From: Mycobacterium paraffinicum
GTDB lineage: Bacteria; Actinomycetota; Actinomycetes; Mycobacteriales; Mycobacteriaceae
Assembly: GCF_001907675.1 (NCBI RefSeq)
Contig: NZ_MPNT01000030.1
Span: 9,731-73,730 of the forward strand
DNA length: 64,000 nt
Direction: 5' to 3'
Below, piece by piece: positions 9,694 through 19,678 of this stretch. The notes under the pieces were generated by a model. It searched no databases and was not told the origin of the DNA. It saw only the letters and a program-made list of their open reading frames with translations. Numbering within the stretch: position 1 is the first letter of the stretch; each line of letters starts with the position of its first letter. A program made the position numbers and the translations under genes.

Positions 9694-12600
9694 ATGACGG
9701 CCGTAGCAGCGTGCCAAGCATGCGGCACCGAACTCCTCGAGGGTGCGCGGTTCTGCCATGGTTGCGGCGCGCCCGTCCCCGAGCTCGCCGCACATGCGGA
9801 GTACAAACAAGTATCGGTGCTGTTCGCCGATGTGGTGCATTCCATGGACATCGCCGCGGCCGTGGGCGCCGAGCGGCTGCGCGAAATCATGGCCGAGCTG
9901 GTCGACCGCTGTAGCAACGTGGTGCATCGCTATGGGGGCACGGTGGACAAGTTCACCGGCGACGGGATCATGGCGGTGTTCGGGGCGCCGGCAACGCTGG
10001 AGGATCACGCTTTTCGCGCCTGCCTAGCGGCCTTGGGCGTTCAAAACGAGATCAAGCGGCTTGCTACCGATGTCCGACAGCGCGACGGTGTGGAGCTGCA
10101 GTTGCGGGTGGGACTTAATTCGGGGCAGGTGATCGCGGGCGAGGTCGGATCTGGCCCGTTGGGCTACACCGCAATTGGCGAGCAAGTCGGGATGGCGCAA
10201 CGGATGGAATCGGTGGCACCGCCAGGTGGGGTGATGCTCAGCGAATCCACCGCCCGACTGGTCGCGCCGGCCGCCGTATTGGGCGACGTCGAGGAGGTGC
10301 ACGTCAAGGGCAGCGCTGTCCCACTTCTGGCCCGCCGCCTACTCAGCTTGACCGGCGGGCCGCAACGAAGTGGCGACTTGCGAGGCGCCTTGGTCGGTCG
10401 GGAGCTGGAAGTGGCAACCATCGCCGGCCTGCTCGATAGATCGATGAACGGACGGGGGTGTGTGGTCTGCGTTGCCGGGCCTCCGGGCATCGGCAAGACG
10501 CGACTCGCTGATGAGGCCATCGCGCTGGCGCTTCGTCGTGGCGTCGAGGTAGTAACGGTTTTTTGTGAATCACACACCAGCGACGTCCCCTTTGTCGCGG
10601 CGGCGGGACTACTGCGCGCGGGACTCCGAATAACCGAACTCGACGACGAGGCGGCGCGGGCACAGGTGCGTGCCCGCATCCCCGACGCCCCCGACGAGGA
10701 CGTGCTGCTGCTCTACGACCTGGCCGGCATTCAAGAGCCGGACACACCGCCTCCGACGATCCATCCCGACGCACGGCGACGGCGGCTGACCGCACTGATC
10801 AACTCGATGTCATTGGCCCGTACCCAACCGGTCCTCTACGTCATCGAGGATGCGCACTGGATCGATGAGGTCAGCGACTCGATGGTGGCGGAGTTCCTCA
10901 CCGTAATCCCCCGGACGCCGTCGATGGTGCTGATCACCTACCGGCCCGACTACAGCGGTCGGCTCGCGAGTGTGCCTGGCGCGCAGACCATTTCGCTCTC
11001 GCCCCTGAGTGAGTCGGAAGCCGCGGCCCTGCTCGACGAATTGTTGGGCCCCGATCCATCAGTCGTCGGGATCAAAGCGCTCGTCTCCGAACGGGCCGGC
11101 GGGAACCCGTTCTTCGCGCAGGAGATCGTGCGCGAGCTGGCCGAGCGCGGTGTGCTCGAGGGCGACCGCGGTGGTTTCACCTGTGGCACGGATCTGGCCG
11201 AGGTCACTGTTCCGGCGACGTTGCAAGCCACGATTGCCGCGCGCATCGACCGGTTGGATGTCGAGGCCAAGCAGACACTGAACGCCGCGGCGGTGATCGG
11301 ATCACGGTTCACGCCTGAACTACTGACCGCGGTGGGCAACTCCCCCGCGCTCGACCCGCTCCTGAAGGCCGCGTTGATCGATCAGGTTCGCTTCACGCCC
11401 AGCGCCGAGTTCACTTTTCACCACCCGCTGATCCGCAGCGTGGCGTATGAATCACAACTTCGGTCCGATCGCGCGAAGATGCACCGGCGGCTCGCGGGCG
11501 CCATCGAGGCGCGTGAGCCGGAAGCCGCCGACCAGAACGCGGCGTTGATCGCCGAACATCTCGAAGCCGCGGGCGACTTGCGGGGCGCCTATGGATGGCA
11601 CATGCGCGCGGCAACGTGGGCGAGATACCGCGACATCGCCGCCGCGCGGCTGGGTTGGGAGAGTGCCTTACGGCTCGCCGATGCAATGGACACCGATGAC
11701 CCGGAGCGGGCGGCCATGCGCATCGCCCCGCGCACCATGCTGTGCGGGATCGCCTGGCGGGTGCATGTGAACAACATCTGGGACCGCTTCGATGAGCTGC
11801 GGAAGTTGTGCAGCGCCGCGGGGGATAAGGCGTCACTGGCCATTGCGATGGCGGGGCTGGTGGTGGATCACGCGTTCCAAGACAGGGTGCGCGAGGCGTC
11901 GCGGCTGGCTTCGGAGGCCATCGCCCTCATCGAGTCCATCGGCGACCCCGATATGACGGTGGGGCTGTCCTTCATTCCGATCAGGGCCAAGATCGCGACC
12001 GGCGAATGGGCTGAGATGCATCGGTTGTCGCAGAGAGTGATCGACCTGGCGGACGGTGACCCGGCAAAGGGCAACTTCCTCTTCGGGTCTCCCCTGGCGC
12101 TCGCATTCGCCCAACGGGGCACCGCCCGATGGGCCCTGGGCCTTCCCGGCTGGCGAGACGATCTGCAGCGCGGCCTGGCCATGGCGCACGGCGCCGACTC
12201 CCTTTCCTACGTCACGGTCGTCAGCTACGTGTACACGACCGGAATACCGGCCGGCGCTCTTCGACCCGACGATTCCACGGTGCGCGAGATCGAGGATGCG
12301 CTGGTGATGGCACAACCGTCCGGCGACAACCTCCAATTGGGTGTCGCCTGGCTGACCCTGGGGCTCGCGCTGGTGCACCGCCACACGGACGACGAGCGTG
12401 ATCGCGGACAACAGCTGCTGGCCGAGGTGCGCGAAGTGTTTCGGCAAGGGGGCCACTTCTTGTGCGATCTACCGATGCTCGATGTGTATGTGGCCCGTGA
12501 GATGGCGCGCCGCGGGGATCACGACGAGGCGATACCGCTGATGCGCGGTGCGGTCGACCATCTCATGCTGGGGGGACAGGGGCTTTCGTGGGGTGTGTTG

Positions 12601-12867
12601 ACGACAGGCGTCTTGGTGGAGACACTGCTCGACCGCGGGACCGAAAGTGACATCACCGAAGCCGAGGCCGCAATCGAGCGGTTGGCGGCTGTGCCAGCCG
12701 CTGAAGGCCTGGCGATGTATGAGACATGGCTACAGCGGATGCGCGCCGCACTGGCGCGCGCTCAAGGTGACTTCGACGCTTACGAGCACTTCAGGAATCG
12801 CTACCGCGACTTGGCGAGAACGCTCGGCTTCGAAGGGCATATCGCGTGGGCCGAGGCCATGCCGTAG
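9694..12867 (+). CDS. Multidomain class III cyclase-like / AAA ATPase / TPR signalling protein
   Basis: 1057 residues after a good GGAGGG RBS. Residues 7-25 form a zinc-ribbon (CQACG, CHGCG). About 38-180 is a class III nucleotide cyclase domain with metal-binding Asp in VLFADVVHSMD and the DKFTGDG motif. The helix that normally carries the catalytic Asn reads GEQVGMAQRMES, so Asn is Gly while Arg is kept, leaving activity doubtful. A P-loop ATPase domain follows (Walker A GPPGIGKT about 262-269; Walker B VLYVIEDAHWID), then a long helical TPR-like C-terminus. The layout resembles Rv1358/Rv2488c-type proteins but lacks a recognisable C-terminal LuxR HTH. Convergent with cwsA. Confidence 0.85.
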   Translation: MTAVAACQACGTELLEGARFCHGCGAPVPELAAHAEYKQVSVLFADVVHSMDIAAAVGAERLREIMAELVDRCSNVVHRYGGTVDKFTGDGIMAVFGAPATLEDHAFRACLAALGVQNEIKRLATDVRQRDGVELQLRVGLNSGQVIAGEVGSGPLGYTAIGEQVGMAQRMESVAPPGGVMLSESTARLVAPAAVLGDVEEVHVKGSAVPLLARRLLSLTGGPQRSGDLRGALVGRELEVATIAGLLDRSMNGRGCVVCVAGPPGIGKTRLADEAIALALRRGVEVVTVFCESHTSDVPFVAAAGLLRAGLRITELDDEAARAQVRARIPDAPDEDVLLLYDLAGIQEPDTPPPTIHPDARRRRLTALINSMSLARTQPVLYVIEDAHWIDEVSDSMVAEFLTVIPRTPSMVLITYRPDYSGRLASVPGAQTISLSPLSESEAAALLDELLGPDPSVVGIKALVSERAGGNPFFAQEIVRELAERGVLEGDRGGFTCGTDLAEVTVPATLQATIAARIDRLDVEAKQTLNAAAVIGSRFTPELLTAVGNSPALDPLLKAALIDQVRFTPSAEFTFHHPLIRSVAYESQLRSDRAKMHRRLAGAIEAREPEAADQNAALIAEHLEAAGDLRGAYGWHMRAATWARYRDIAAARLGWESALRLADAMDTDDPERAAMRIAPRTMLCGIAWRVHVNNIWDRFDELRKLCSAAGDKASLAIAMAGLVVDHAFQDRVREASRLASEAIALIESIGDPDMTVGLSFIPIRAKIATGEWAEMHRLSQRVIDLADGDPAKGNFLFGSPLALAFAQRGTARWALGLPGWRDDLQRGLAMAHGADSLSYVTVVSYVYTTGIPAGALRPDDSTVREIEDALVMAQPSGDNLQLGVAWLTLGLALVHRHTDDERDRGQQLLAEVREVFRQGGHFLCDLPMLDVYVAREMARRGDHDEAIPLMRGAVDHLMLGGQGLSWGVLTTGVLVETLLDRGTESDITEAEAAIERLAAVPAAEGLAMYETWLQRMRAALARAQGDFDAYEHFRNRYRDLARTLGFEGHIAWAEAMP

Positions 12868-12891
12868 GTGTGGCCGTGCCGCCATTGCGTA

Positions 12892-13326
12892 CTAGGGACG
12901 CGGTTGCACCTCGACACTGGGCGGCCGCGACTGCGGCTCTTGGGGCTTCGCGCGGACCGAGCGTCGCACAAGGCTGAACGCGACGGCGCCGCCGGCGAGG
13001 ACCACCACGGCCGCCCCCGCGAACACCAACGGACGCCTGGTTCGGCGCTGCGCCCGCCGCGCGTCCTGCAGCGCCTGAGGCAGGTTCGAAACAACCTCCT
13101 GCGCGGCCGCCAGTTCCTGCGCCAGGGTTTCTTGGGCAGCGGCGAGTTCCTTGGCCAGGCGCCCCTCTTGATATTTGCGACGAATCTGCGCTGCGGTCGA
13201 CTGCGCCGACTGGGCACTCAACCCGACGACTCCCCGCGCCACGTCCACCGGGCCCAGTGTCGAGTAGGTCAGCCCGCGAGCGAGTCGCTCGCGCGGGGAC
13301 AGCCGGGATTCCGCCTTCGCGCTCAT
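12892..13326 (-). CDS. cwsA: Cell wall synthesis protein CwsA
   Basis: 144 residues, orthologous by sequence and position to Rv0008c. It has a soluble, coiled-coil-prone N-terminal part (repeated LAKELAAAQETLAQELAAAQE) and one transmembrane segment near residues 105-125 before an Arg/Pro-rich tail. CwsA interacts with CrgA and the polar protein Wag31 and influences peptidoglycan synthesis and cell shape. The ATG giving MSAKAESRLSPRERLARG is chosen over an earlier GTG because it matches the family start. Divergent from ppiA. Confidence 0.9.
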   Translation of the reverse strand: MSAKAESRLSPRERLARGLTYSTLGPVDVARGVVGLSAQSAQSTAAQIRRKYQEGRLAKELAAAQETLAQELAAAQEVVSNLPQALQDARRAQRRTRRPLVFAGAAVVVLAGGAVAFSLVRRSVRAKPQEPQSRPPSVEVQPRP

Positions 13327-13489
13327 CTGCCACCTTTCTGTGCCGCCGAGGAAGCCTGTCGTCAAACTGGCTCACGGGTACTCGAACAGACTGCCAGCAT
13401 AGGGACGCCGGCGGAACTGTTGTGCGCGCCTGCCCTTTCGGTCGCGGCTCGGCTCGGGGTGACACCGGGTGCGGGCATCTCCACGCGGA

Positions 13490-14038
13490 GTGGCAGACTC
13501 TCATGCCGTGACCAACAGCCCCTTTCAGACCGCGACCGCCACGCTGCACACCAACCGCGGCGACATCAAAGTCGCTTTGTTCGGAAACCACGCCCCCAAG
13601 ACCGTCGCCAACTTCGTCGGCCTGGCGCAGGGCACCAAGGAGTACTCGACCCAGAACGCATCGGGCGGCTCCTCCGGTCCGTTCTACGATGGCGCGGTCT
13701 TTCACCGGGTGATCCAGGGCTTCATGATCCAGGGCGGCGACCCGACCGGAACGGGTCGCGGCGGCCCCGGCTACAAGTTCGCCGACGAGTTCCACCCCGA
13801 ACTGCAATTCGACAAGCCGTACCTGCTGGCGATGGCGAACGCGGGCCCCGGCACCAACGGCTCCCAGTTCTTCATAACGGTCGGCAAGACTCCACACCTG
13901 AACCGCCGGCACACCATCTTCGGGGAAGTCACCGACCCGGAGTCGCAGCGGGTTGTCGAGGCGATCTCGACGACGTCCACCGACAGCAACGACCGCCCCA
14001 CCGAGCCGGTCGTCATCGAGTCGATCACGATCTCCTAA
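13490..14038 (+). CDS. ppiA: Cyclophilin-type peptidyl-prolyl cis-trans isomerase A
   Basis: 182 residues, near-identical to Rv0009. Cyclophilin motifs are clear: [20 protein letters not shown] (contains the catalytic Arg), [18 protein letters not shown] and HTIFGEV. No signal peptide, so a cytosolic prolyl isomerase and folding helper. GTG 13490 gives the same length as the M. tuberculosis protein; GTG 13508 is a possible alternative. Confidence 0.95.
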   Translation: MADSHAVTNSPFQTATATLHTNRGDIKVALFGNHAPKTVANFVGLAQGTKEYSTQNASGGSSGPFYDGAVFHRVIQGFMIQGGDPTGTGRGGPGYKFADEFHPELQFDKPYLLAMANAGPGTNGSQFFITVGKTPHLNRRHTIFGEVTDPESQRVVEAISTTSTDSNDRPTEPVVIESITIS

Positions 14039-14060
14039 AGCCCGGCGCTCTGCCGTCCGG

Positions 14061-14486
14061 TCAACGCGGGCCTCGGCCCGCGTAGCCGGCGGCCGTCAGT
14101 GCGTCGAGGACCTCCAGCGGGTCCGTCCCGAGGTCCCACCGAGAGAACAGCACCAGGCGATCGTCGACCGTTTCGACCTCGAGCAGCCGCACCCTGCGCC
14201 CGTAGCGGCGGAACTCGGTGATCCGGATGATCTTGATGTCCGACGGCCGCAATAACTGCGTCCGGAACCATCCCCGGAGCGCCAGGCCGTCTGCCGTAAT
14301 TGCCAGCTTGGGTCGTGCGCGCCACGTCGCGCCCGCAAACAAGACCAGACCCGCCGCGGCAATCCCGGTGAAAACCCGCCCCGGCACGTCTGTGACCACG
14401 GTCACAGAGGCGATAGCCATCAAAACGCCTGCGGCCCCACAACCAGCGATTCCCGGGAGGCGGGGCTCCCATTGTGTTTGCTGCAT
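14061..14486 (-). CDS. PH-domain membrane protein (Rv0010c-like)
   Basis: 141 residues. Two hydrophobic segments (about 14-30 and 35-52) precede a bacterial PH-like domain containing LAITADGLALRGWFRTQLL and SRWDLGTDPLEVLDAL. The ATG MQQTQWEP matches the Rv0010c start. Function is unknown; its constant position beside crgA suggests an envelope or division role. Convergent with ppiA. Confidence 0.85.
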   Translation of the reverse strand: MQQTQWEPRLPGIAGCGAAGVLMAIASVTVVTDVPGRVFTGIAAAGLVLFAGATWRARPKLAITADGLALRGWFRTQLLRPSDIKIIRITEFRRYGRRVRLLEVETVDDRLVLFSRWDLGTDPLEVLDALTAAGYAGRGPR

Positions 14487-14521
14487 GCGCCGCTCAGGCC
14501 CTCCCACCACGGCCTATGGAG

Positions 14522-14530
14522 TTATCCACA
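14522..14530 (+). promoter_or_regulatory. Perfect DnaA-box sequence TTATCCACA
   Basis: The nine bases match the canonical DnaA box exactly, in the intergenic region between Rv0010c-like and crgA. A second, degenerate match on the other strand lies just downstream (GTGGGGATAA, about 14544-14553). The window is origin-proximal by gene order, so a DnaA-titration or regulatory site is possible, but a single 9-mer can arise by chance. Confidence 0.4.
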
Positions 14531-14552
14531 GACGCTATCAACAGTGGGGATA

Positions 14553-14570
14553 AATCACACGCGTGTGATT
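14553..14570. promoter_or_regulatory. 18-bp perfect palindrome, operator candidate
   Basis: AATCACACGCGTGTGATT reads identically on both strands. It lies 66 bases upstream of the Rv0010c-like start codon and downstream of crgA. No T-tract follows, so an intrinsic terminator is unlikely; a homodimeric repressor site is the better guess. Confidence 0.4.
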
Positions 14571-14641
14571 GGGTGGTCAAGATGTTGCTGGCGCAGTAAC
14601 GGGGCAACCCAAAAATGAATTCATTCCGCCGCGGGTGTCGA

Positions 14642-14923
14642 TCAGTGCCAGCGCATCGTCAGCAACAAACCGGTGATCATGAAAGCGAACGCGATGGCGT
14701 AGTTCCACGGCCCAAGTTGCGCCATCCAGTTGAGTGCAGCCGGCGCCTGGCTTCCCACGGCCGCCAGCTGGAACACCATCAGCCAGACCAGTCCGATCAA
14801 CATGAGACCGACGAACAAGGCGACGAACCACACGCTCGAGGGTCCTACCTTCACCTTCACCGGCGTGCGGCTGACCGCGCTGACGGTGAAGTCATTCTTC
14901 TTGCGGACCTTGGACTTGGGCAT
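14642..14923 (-). CDS. crgA: Cell division protein CrgA
   Basis: 93 residues starting [12 protein letters not shown], with two transmembrane helices (about 31-52 and 68-90), as in Rv0011c. CrgA is a septal membrane protein that recruits or stabilises FtsI/FtsQ and interacts with FtsZ, PbpA and CwsA. The ATG at 14923 is the family start; the longer upstream frame is ignored. Confidence 0.95.
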   Translation of the reverse strand: MPKSKVRKKNDFTVSAVSRTPVKVKVGPSSVWFVALFVGLMLIGLVWLMVFQLAAVGSQAPAALNWMAQLGPWNYAIAFAFMITGLLLTMRWH

Positions 14924-15041
14924 GATTACCTCAACAAGACGGTGAGCGGGACGGGGTGCAACGATAACGACCGCAGCTGCACGCACAGCTTGGCTACGAG
15001 ACTAACTCACCTGGCACGTCCACCAGGAAATTGGAGAGCAG

Positions 15042-15785
15042 ATGAGCGACGGAGGCCGGTCACCCTGGCGCTTCGGCGTCCCGGTGGTGTGCCTGCTGGC
15101 CGGATTGCTTCTCGCCGCCACGCACGGGGTGTCCGGCGGCGCCGAGATCCGCCGCAGTGACGCGCCCCGGCTGGTCGATTTGGTCCGAGAGGCCCAGGCG
15201 TCGGTGAATCATCTCAACGCCCAACGCGACGAACTGTCCGGCAAGATCGACGCCGCGCACGGACGGTCCTCCGATCTGGCCCTGGCGGCGATGCTGCGCC
15301 GCTCCGCCGAGTTGGCCGCCGAGGCCGGCATGAACCCGGTGCACGGCCCGGGGCTGACCGTCACCCTGGAGGACGCGCCGCGCGACGCCAACGGCCGTTT
15401 TCCGCGCGACGCGTCGCCCGACGACCTGGTGGTGCACCAGCAGGACATCGAGGCGGTGCTCAACGCCTTGTGGAGCGCCGGCGCGGAGGCGATCCAGATG
15501 CAAGACCAGCGCATCATCGCCACCTCGGTGCCCCGCTGCGTCGGCAACACTCTCCTGCTCAACGGCCGGACCTACAGCCCGCCCTACACGATCACCGCGA
15601 TCGGCAACGCGGCGGCCATGCAGGCCGCCCTGGCCGCCGCTCCCCTGGTCACCCTGTACCGGCAATACGTGGTCCGATTCGGGCTCGGCTACCGCGAAGA
15701 GGTCAAGCCGGACGTGCAGGTCGTCGGCCACACCGAGCCCGATCGGCTGCATTTCGCGCAGCCGATGGGAACCATCGGCTACTGA
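15042..15785 (+). CDS. DUF881 membrane-anchored protein (Rv0012-like)
   Basis: 247 residues with one N-terminal transmembrane anchor (about 9-28) and an extracytoplasmic coiled coil (about 45-80). The DUF881 fold follows, recognisable from GPGLTVTLEDAP and ALWSAGAEAIQMQDQRI. ATG follows GGAGAGCAG. DUF881 proteins sit in division gene neighbourhoods in actinobacteria and Bacillus, but their biochemical role is unknown. trpG follows 26 bases later on the same strand. Confidence 0.88.
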   Translation: MSDGGRSPWRFGVPVVCLLAGLLLAATHGVSGGAEIRRSDAPRLVDLVREAQASVNHLNAQRDELSGKIDAAHGRSSDLALAAMLRRSAELAAEAGMNPVHGPGLTVTLEDAPRDANGRFPRDASPDDLVVHQQDIEAVLNALWSAGAEAIQMQDQRIIATSVPRCVGNTLLLNGRTYSPPYTITAIGNAAAMQAALAAAPLVTLYRQYVVRFGLGYREEVKPDVQVVGHTEPDRLHFAQPMGTIGY

Positions 15786-15811
15786 TTTCCGCCGGACGGT
15801 AACCTGGCACG

Positions 15812-16498
15812 GTGCGGATCCTGGTCGTCGACAACTACGACAGCTTCGTGTTCAACCTGGTGCAGTACCTCGGCCAGCTTGGCGTCGAGGCCGAGGTGTG
15901 GCGCAACGACGACGCCAGACTCTCCGACGAGGCCGCCATCGCCCGGCGGTTCGACGGTGTGCTGCTCAGCCCCGGACCGGGCACCCCGGAACGCGCGGGT
16001 GCCTCCATCGGACTGGTGAGCGCGTGCGCCGCCGAGCGCACGCCGCTACTCGGAGTCTGCCTCGGCCATCAAGCCATCGGCGTAGCCTTCGGCGCCACCG
16101 TGGACCGCGCCCCCGAACTGCTGCACGGCAAGACCAGCAGCGTCTTTCACACCAATGCCGGTGTCCTGCAAGGACTTCCGGATCCCTTCACGGCGACGCG
16201 CTACCATTCGCTGACCATACTTCCCGAGTCGCTGCCGCCGGTGCTGGAGGTGACGGCCCGAACCCGCGGCGGCGTCATCATGGGTGTGCGGCACCGTGAG
16301 TTGCCGATTCACGGGGTCCAGTTTCATCCGGAGTCGATCCTGACCGAGGGCGGGCATCGCATGCTGGCGAACTGGCTGGCCTACTGCGGGTGGGCCCGCA
16401 ACGACACGCTGGTGCGCCGGCTGGAGAACGAGGTCCGGGCGGCGGTACAGCCCTATCTTCCGGTCGATCCGGCGGCTACTGGCCGAACTTCAGCGTGA
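15812..16498 (+). CDS. trpG: Anthranilate/aminodeoxychorismate synthase glutamine amidotransferase
   Basis: 228 residues of class I glutamine amidotransferase. The nucleophile Cys is in LLGVCLGHQAIG and the His/Glu pair in IHGVQFHPESI. It releases ammonia from glutamine for TrpE or PabB. GTG start. The C-terminal codons overlap the 3' end of the convergent pknB by 23 bases. Orthologue of Rv0013. Confidence 0.93.
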   Translation: MRILVVDNYDSFVFNLVQYLGQLGVEAEVWRNDDARLSDEAAIARRFDGVLLSPGPGTPERAGASIGLVSACAAERTPLLGVCLGHQAIGVAFGATVDRAPELLHGKTSSVFHTNAGVLQGLPDPFTATRYHSLTILPESLPPVLEVTARTRGGVIMGVRHRELPIHGVQFHPESILTEGGHRMLANWLAYCGWARNDTLVRRLENEVRAAVQPYLPVDPAATGRTSA

Positions 16499-18350
16499 TG
16501 ATCCCGTCCCGGTTGCAACCGGTACCGGCCGGCGGATTCTGATACACCACGCGGTGCGACTGGGAGCCGCCCGCGTCCACATCGGCGCCCTTGTCCAGCA
16601 CGCCGGTCCAGCCCAGCGCCCGTAACCGCGGCTCGGCGTCCGTCCAGAACATGCCGCTCAGGTCGGGCATCACAAACTGGTTGCCCTTGGACACCTGCAA
16701 CTCGATCACCGAATCCACCGGAACCGTCTGGCCCTTGGGCGGATTCGTGCCGACCACCTCCCCGGCGGGCCGCGTGCTGTCCACCTGCGCCTGGGTGACC
16801 TTGGTGAAGCCGTAGACGGTGAGGTTCTTCTGGGCGACGTCGACGGTCTGGCCGGCGACGTCGGGCACCTGCTTGGTCTCGGGCCCGGAGCCGACGATGA
16901 CGGTGATCACGTTGGTGATCGCGGACGTCTGGTTGGCCGGCGGGTTGGTGCCGATCACCTTGCCCAGCAACTCCGGACTCGACGGCGAGTTGGCCTGCTT
17001 GAATTTGCTGAATCCCGCCGCCTTGAGCTTGCTGACCGCGTCGGAATAACTCAGCGAGGAGACGTCGGGCACTTCGCGCTGCTCGGGACCCGTCGACACA
17101 TTGATCGTGATCTCGTCGCCCGCGCTCACCGACGCGTTCGCGCCGGGGTCGGTGCTGATGACGTGGTCGGGCGGGATCGTCGAATCGGGCTTCTGCAAGG
17201 TACGCGTCTTGAAGCCGCGATTCTGCAGCGCCGCAATCGCATCGGCGGACACCTGGCCCCGCACGTCGGGCACCTGAACATCGCGGGTGGTGCCGCCGAA
17301 GGTGTTGAACGCGATGACGACGACGATCGTCAGCACCGCCAGCGCGGCGACCGCGACGATCCAGCGACCGACCGACCCACCGTCGCCGTCGTCGATGCGA
17401 CGGAGGGGTTGCCGGGGCAGCGGATCGGTGCGCGGTCCGGGCTGGTTTCCGCCGGAGGTGATCAGGCCGCTGCGGTCGGCGTCGGTGAGCACCTTGGGCG
17501 CCTCGGGCGGTTCGCCGTTGTGTACGCGCACCAGGTCGGCGCGCATCTCGGCCGCGGTCTGGTAGCGGTTGTCCGGGTTCTTGGCCAACGCCTTGAGCAC
17601 GACGGCGTCGAGGTCGGCCGAGATGCCCCCGTGCCGCTGCGACGGTGGAATCGGGTCCTCGCGCACGTGCTGATAGGCGACCGCGACCGGCGAGTCTCCG
17701 GTGAAAGGCGGTTCGCCCGTGAGGATTTCGTAGAGCACACAACCCAGCGAATAGACGTCGGACCGGGCATCGACGGTGTCGCCCCGGGCCTGCTCGGGCG
17801 AGAGGTACTGGGCCGTCCCGATCACGGCCGCGGTCTGGGTGACGCTATTGCCGCTGTCGGCGATCGCCCGCGCGATGCCGAAGTCCATCACCTTGACCGC
17901 GTTGGTGTTGCTGATCATGATGTTCGCCGGCTTGACGTCGCGGTGGATGATGCCGTTCTGGTGACTGAAGTTCAGCGCCTGGCAGGCGTCGGCGATGATC
18001 TCGATCGCCCGGCGCGGGGGTAGCGGGCCGTCGGTGTGCACGATGTCGCGCAGGGTGACGCCGTCGACGTATTCCATGACGATGTAGGGCAGCGGACCCG
18101 TCGGGGTCTCCGCCTCGCCGGTGTCGTACACCGCGACGATGGACGGGTGGTTGAGCGCGGCGGCGTTCTGGGCCTCGCGGCGGAACCGGAGATAGAAGCT
18201 GGGGTCGCGGGCGAGGTCGGCGCGCAGCACTTTGACCGCTACATCGCGGTGTAACCGGACGTCGCGGGCCAGGTGAACCTCGGACATACCCCCGAAGCCG
18301 AGGATCTCGCCCAGTTCATAACGGTCAGACAGGTGCTGAGGGGTGGTCAT
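16476..18350 (-). CDS. pknB: Transmembrane Ser/Thr protein kinase PknB with four PASTA domains
   Basis: 624 residues. Kinase domain about 11-275: P-loop [31 protein letters not shown] and activation-loop [11 protein letters not shown], which carries the autophosphorylated threonines. A transmembrane helix is near 330-352; four extracellular PASTA repeats follow, each starting VPDV or MPDL. PknB senses muropeptides/lipid II and controls growth and peptidoglycan synthesis. Its ATG overlaps the pknA TGA. Dephosphorylated by PstP, encoded upstream in the operon. Confidence 0.97.
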   Translation of the reverse strand: MTTPQHLSDRYELGEILGFGGMSEVHLARDVRLHRDVAVKVLRADLARDPSFYLRFRREAQNAAALNHPSIVAVYDTGEAETPTGPLPYIVMEYVDGVTLRDIVHTDGPLPPRRAIEIIADACQALNFSHQNGIIHRDVKPANIMISNTNAVKVMDFGIARAIADSGNSVTQTAAVIGTAQYLSPEQARGDTVDARSDVYSLGCVLYEILTGEPPFTGDSPVAVAYQHVREDPIPPSQRHGGISADLDAVVLKALAKNPDNRYQTAAEMRADLVRVHNGEPPEAPKVLTDADRSGLITSGGNQPGPRTDPLPRQPLRRIDDGDGGSVGRWIVAVAALAVLTIVVVIAFNTFGGTTRDVQVPDVRGQVSADAIAALQNRGFKTRTLQKPDSTIPPDHVISTDPGANASVSAGDEITINVSTGPEQREVPDVSSLSYSDAVSKLKAAGFSKFKQANSPSSPELLGKVIGTNPPANQTSAITNVITVIVGSGPETKQVPDVAGQTVDVAQKNLTVYGFTKVTQAQVDSTRPAGEVVGTNPPKGQTVPVDSVIELQVSKGNQFVMPDLSGMFWTDAEPRLRALGWTGVLDKGADVDAGGSQSHRVVYQNPPAGTGCNRDGIITLKFGQ

Positions 18351-19678
18351 CGTGGTATCTCGTGTCGGGCCGGTGACGCGCTGGGCCTCAGTGGTTCACC
18401 CCACCCGTGTTCGGCCGGCCCTCGTTGCAGTCCAGAATTACCTATCGTCGGTCGATCCGTCCAATTCAGCCGCAGCGCGGGGCCGGACGCGGAACCGCTC
18501 GGGGTGTTGGTTGCCGGCGGCGGCGCCGGCGGACTCCCGGTGTCGGTGACCGTCGGGGGAGGCGGCTGTTGCTGGGTATCGGCGCGGGAATTGATGACGA
18601 TGAGCACCGCGATGATGATCGCCAACGCCCCGAGCACTCCGGCGGCCCACAGCAACGCGCGCTGGCCCGACGAGAAGGTGCGTCGGGCCGGGGGTGGGCG
18701 ATGCCCTCCGGTGGCGGGCCGGGATCGGCGCGGCGCCGCGGCCCGGGTGCTGGGCACGGCGGCCGCCCTGGTCGTCGGGCTCGACGGAATGGCCGCCGGT
18801 GACGCCCGCCCGGGCGGCGGTGACTGGCTGGGTCGGGGTGGACGGCGGCCAGCCCGCACGGCCGCCACGGCATCGGCGAACGGCCCGCCGCTGCGGTAAC
18901 GCATCGCCGGGTTCTTGACCAGCGTGATCTCGATGAGTTCCCGCACGTTGGGCGGCAGCTCCGCCGGCAGTGGCGGAGGGGGTTCCTTGATGTGCTTCAT
19001 CGCCACCGTCAGCGCACCGTCACCGGTGAACGGCCGCTTGCCCGACACGACCTCGTAGCCGACGACTCCCAGCGAGTACACGTCGCTGGCGGGGGTCGCG
19101 TCGTGGCCCAGAGCCTGTTCGGGGGCGATGTACTGGGCGGTGCCCATCACCATCCCCGTCTGCGTGACGGGGGCGGCGTCGACGGCCTTGGCGATACCGA
19201 AGTCGGTGATCTTCACCTGGCCCGTCGGCGTGATCAGGATGTTGCCGGGCTTGACGTCGCGGTGCACCAAGCCCGCCGCGTGCGCGACCTGCAGCGCCCG
19301 GCCGGTCTGCTCGAGCATGTCCAGCGCGTGCCGCAACGACAGCCGGCCCGTGCGCTTGAGCACCGAGTTCAGCGGCTCACCGTTGACCAGCTCCATCACC
19401 AGGTAGGCGGTGCGGCCCTCGCCGTCCAGCTGGCTTTCGCCGTAGTCGTGGACCTGGGCGATGCCGGGGTGGTTGAGCATCGCGGTGGTGCGCGCTTCGG
19501 CGCGGAACCGCTCGATGAACTCCGGATCCTGGGAGAACTCCTGCTTGAGTACCTTGACCGCGACGCGCCGGCCGAGCCGGCTGTCCACCGCCTCCCACAC
19601 TTGGCCCATGCCGCCGGTGGCGATCAGGCGCTGCAGGCGGTATCTGCCAGACAGCGTCACACCAACTCGCGGGCTCAT
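18347..19678 (-). CDS. pknA: Transmembrane Ser/Thr protein kinase PknA
   Basis: 443 residues from [15 protein letters not shown]; the upstream extension of the frame is discarded. Kinase motifs: [30 protein letters not shown] and [14 protein letters not shown] Pro/Arg-rich juxtamembrane linker precedes a transmembrane helix (about 340-365) and a short Pro/Ser-rich outer tail without PASTA domains. PknA phosphorylates division and cell-shape proteins such as Wag31 and FtsZ. Its start overlaps the pbpA stop, so the operon is translationally coupled throughout. Confidence 0.96.
   Translation of the reverse strand: MSPRVGVTLSGRYRLQRLIATGGMGQVWEAVDSRLGRRVAVKVLKQEFSQDPEFIERFRAEARTTAMLNHPGIAQVHDYGESQLDGEGRTAYLVMELVNGEPLNSVLKRTGRLSLRHALDMLEQTGRALQVAHAAGLVHRDVKPGNILITPTGQVKITDFGIAKAVDAAPVTQTGMVMGTAQYIAPEQALGHDATPASDVYSLGVVGYEVVSGKRPFTGDGALTVAMKHIKEPPPPLPAELPPNVRELIEITLVKNPAMRYRSGGPFADAVAAVRAGRRPPRPSQSPPPGRASPAAIPSSPTTRAAAVPSTRAAAPRRSRPATGGHRPPPARRTFSSGQRALLWAAGVLGALAIIIAVLIVINSRADTQQQPPPPTVTDTGSPPAPPPATNTPSGSASGPALRLNWTDRPTIGNSGLQRGPAEHGWGEPLRPSASPARHEIPR

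Noticed and set aside
14553..14570. CRP-type site
   Set aside because: The half-sites are in the order TCACA...TGTGA, the reverse of the CRP consensus TGTGA-N6-TCACA.
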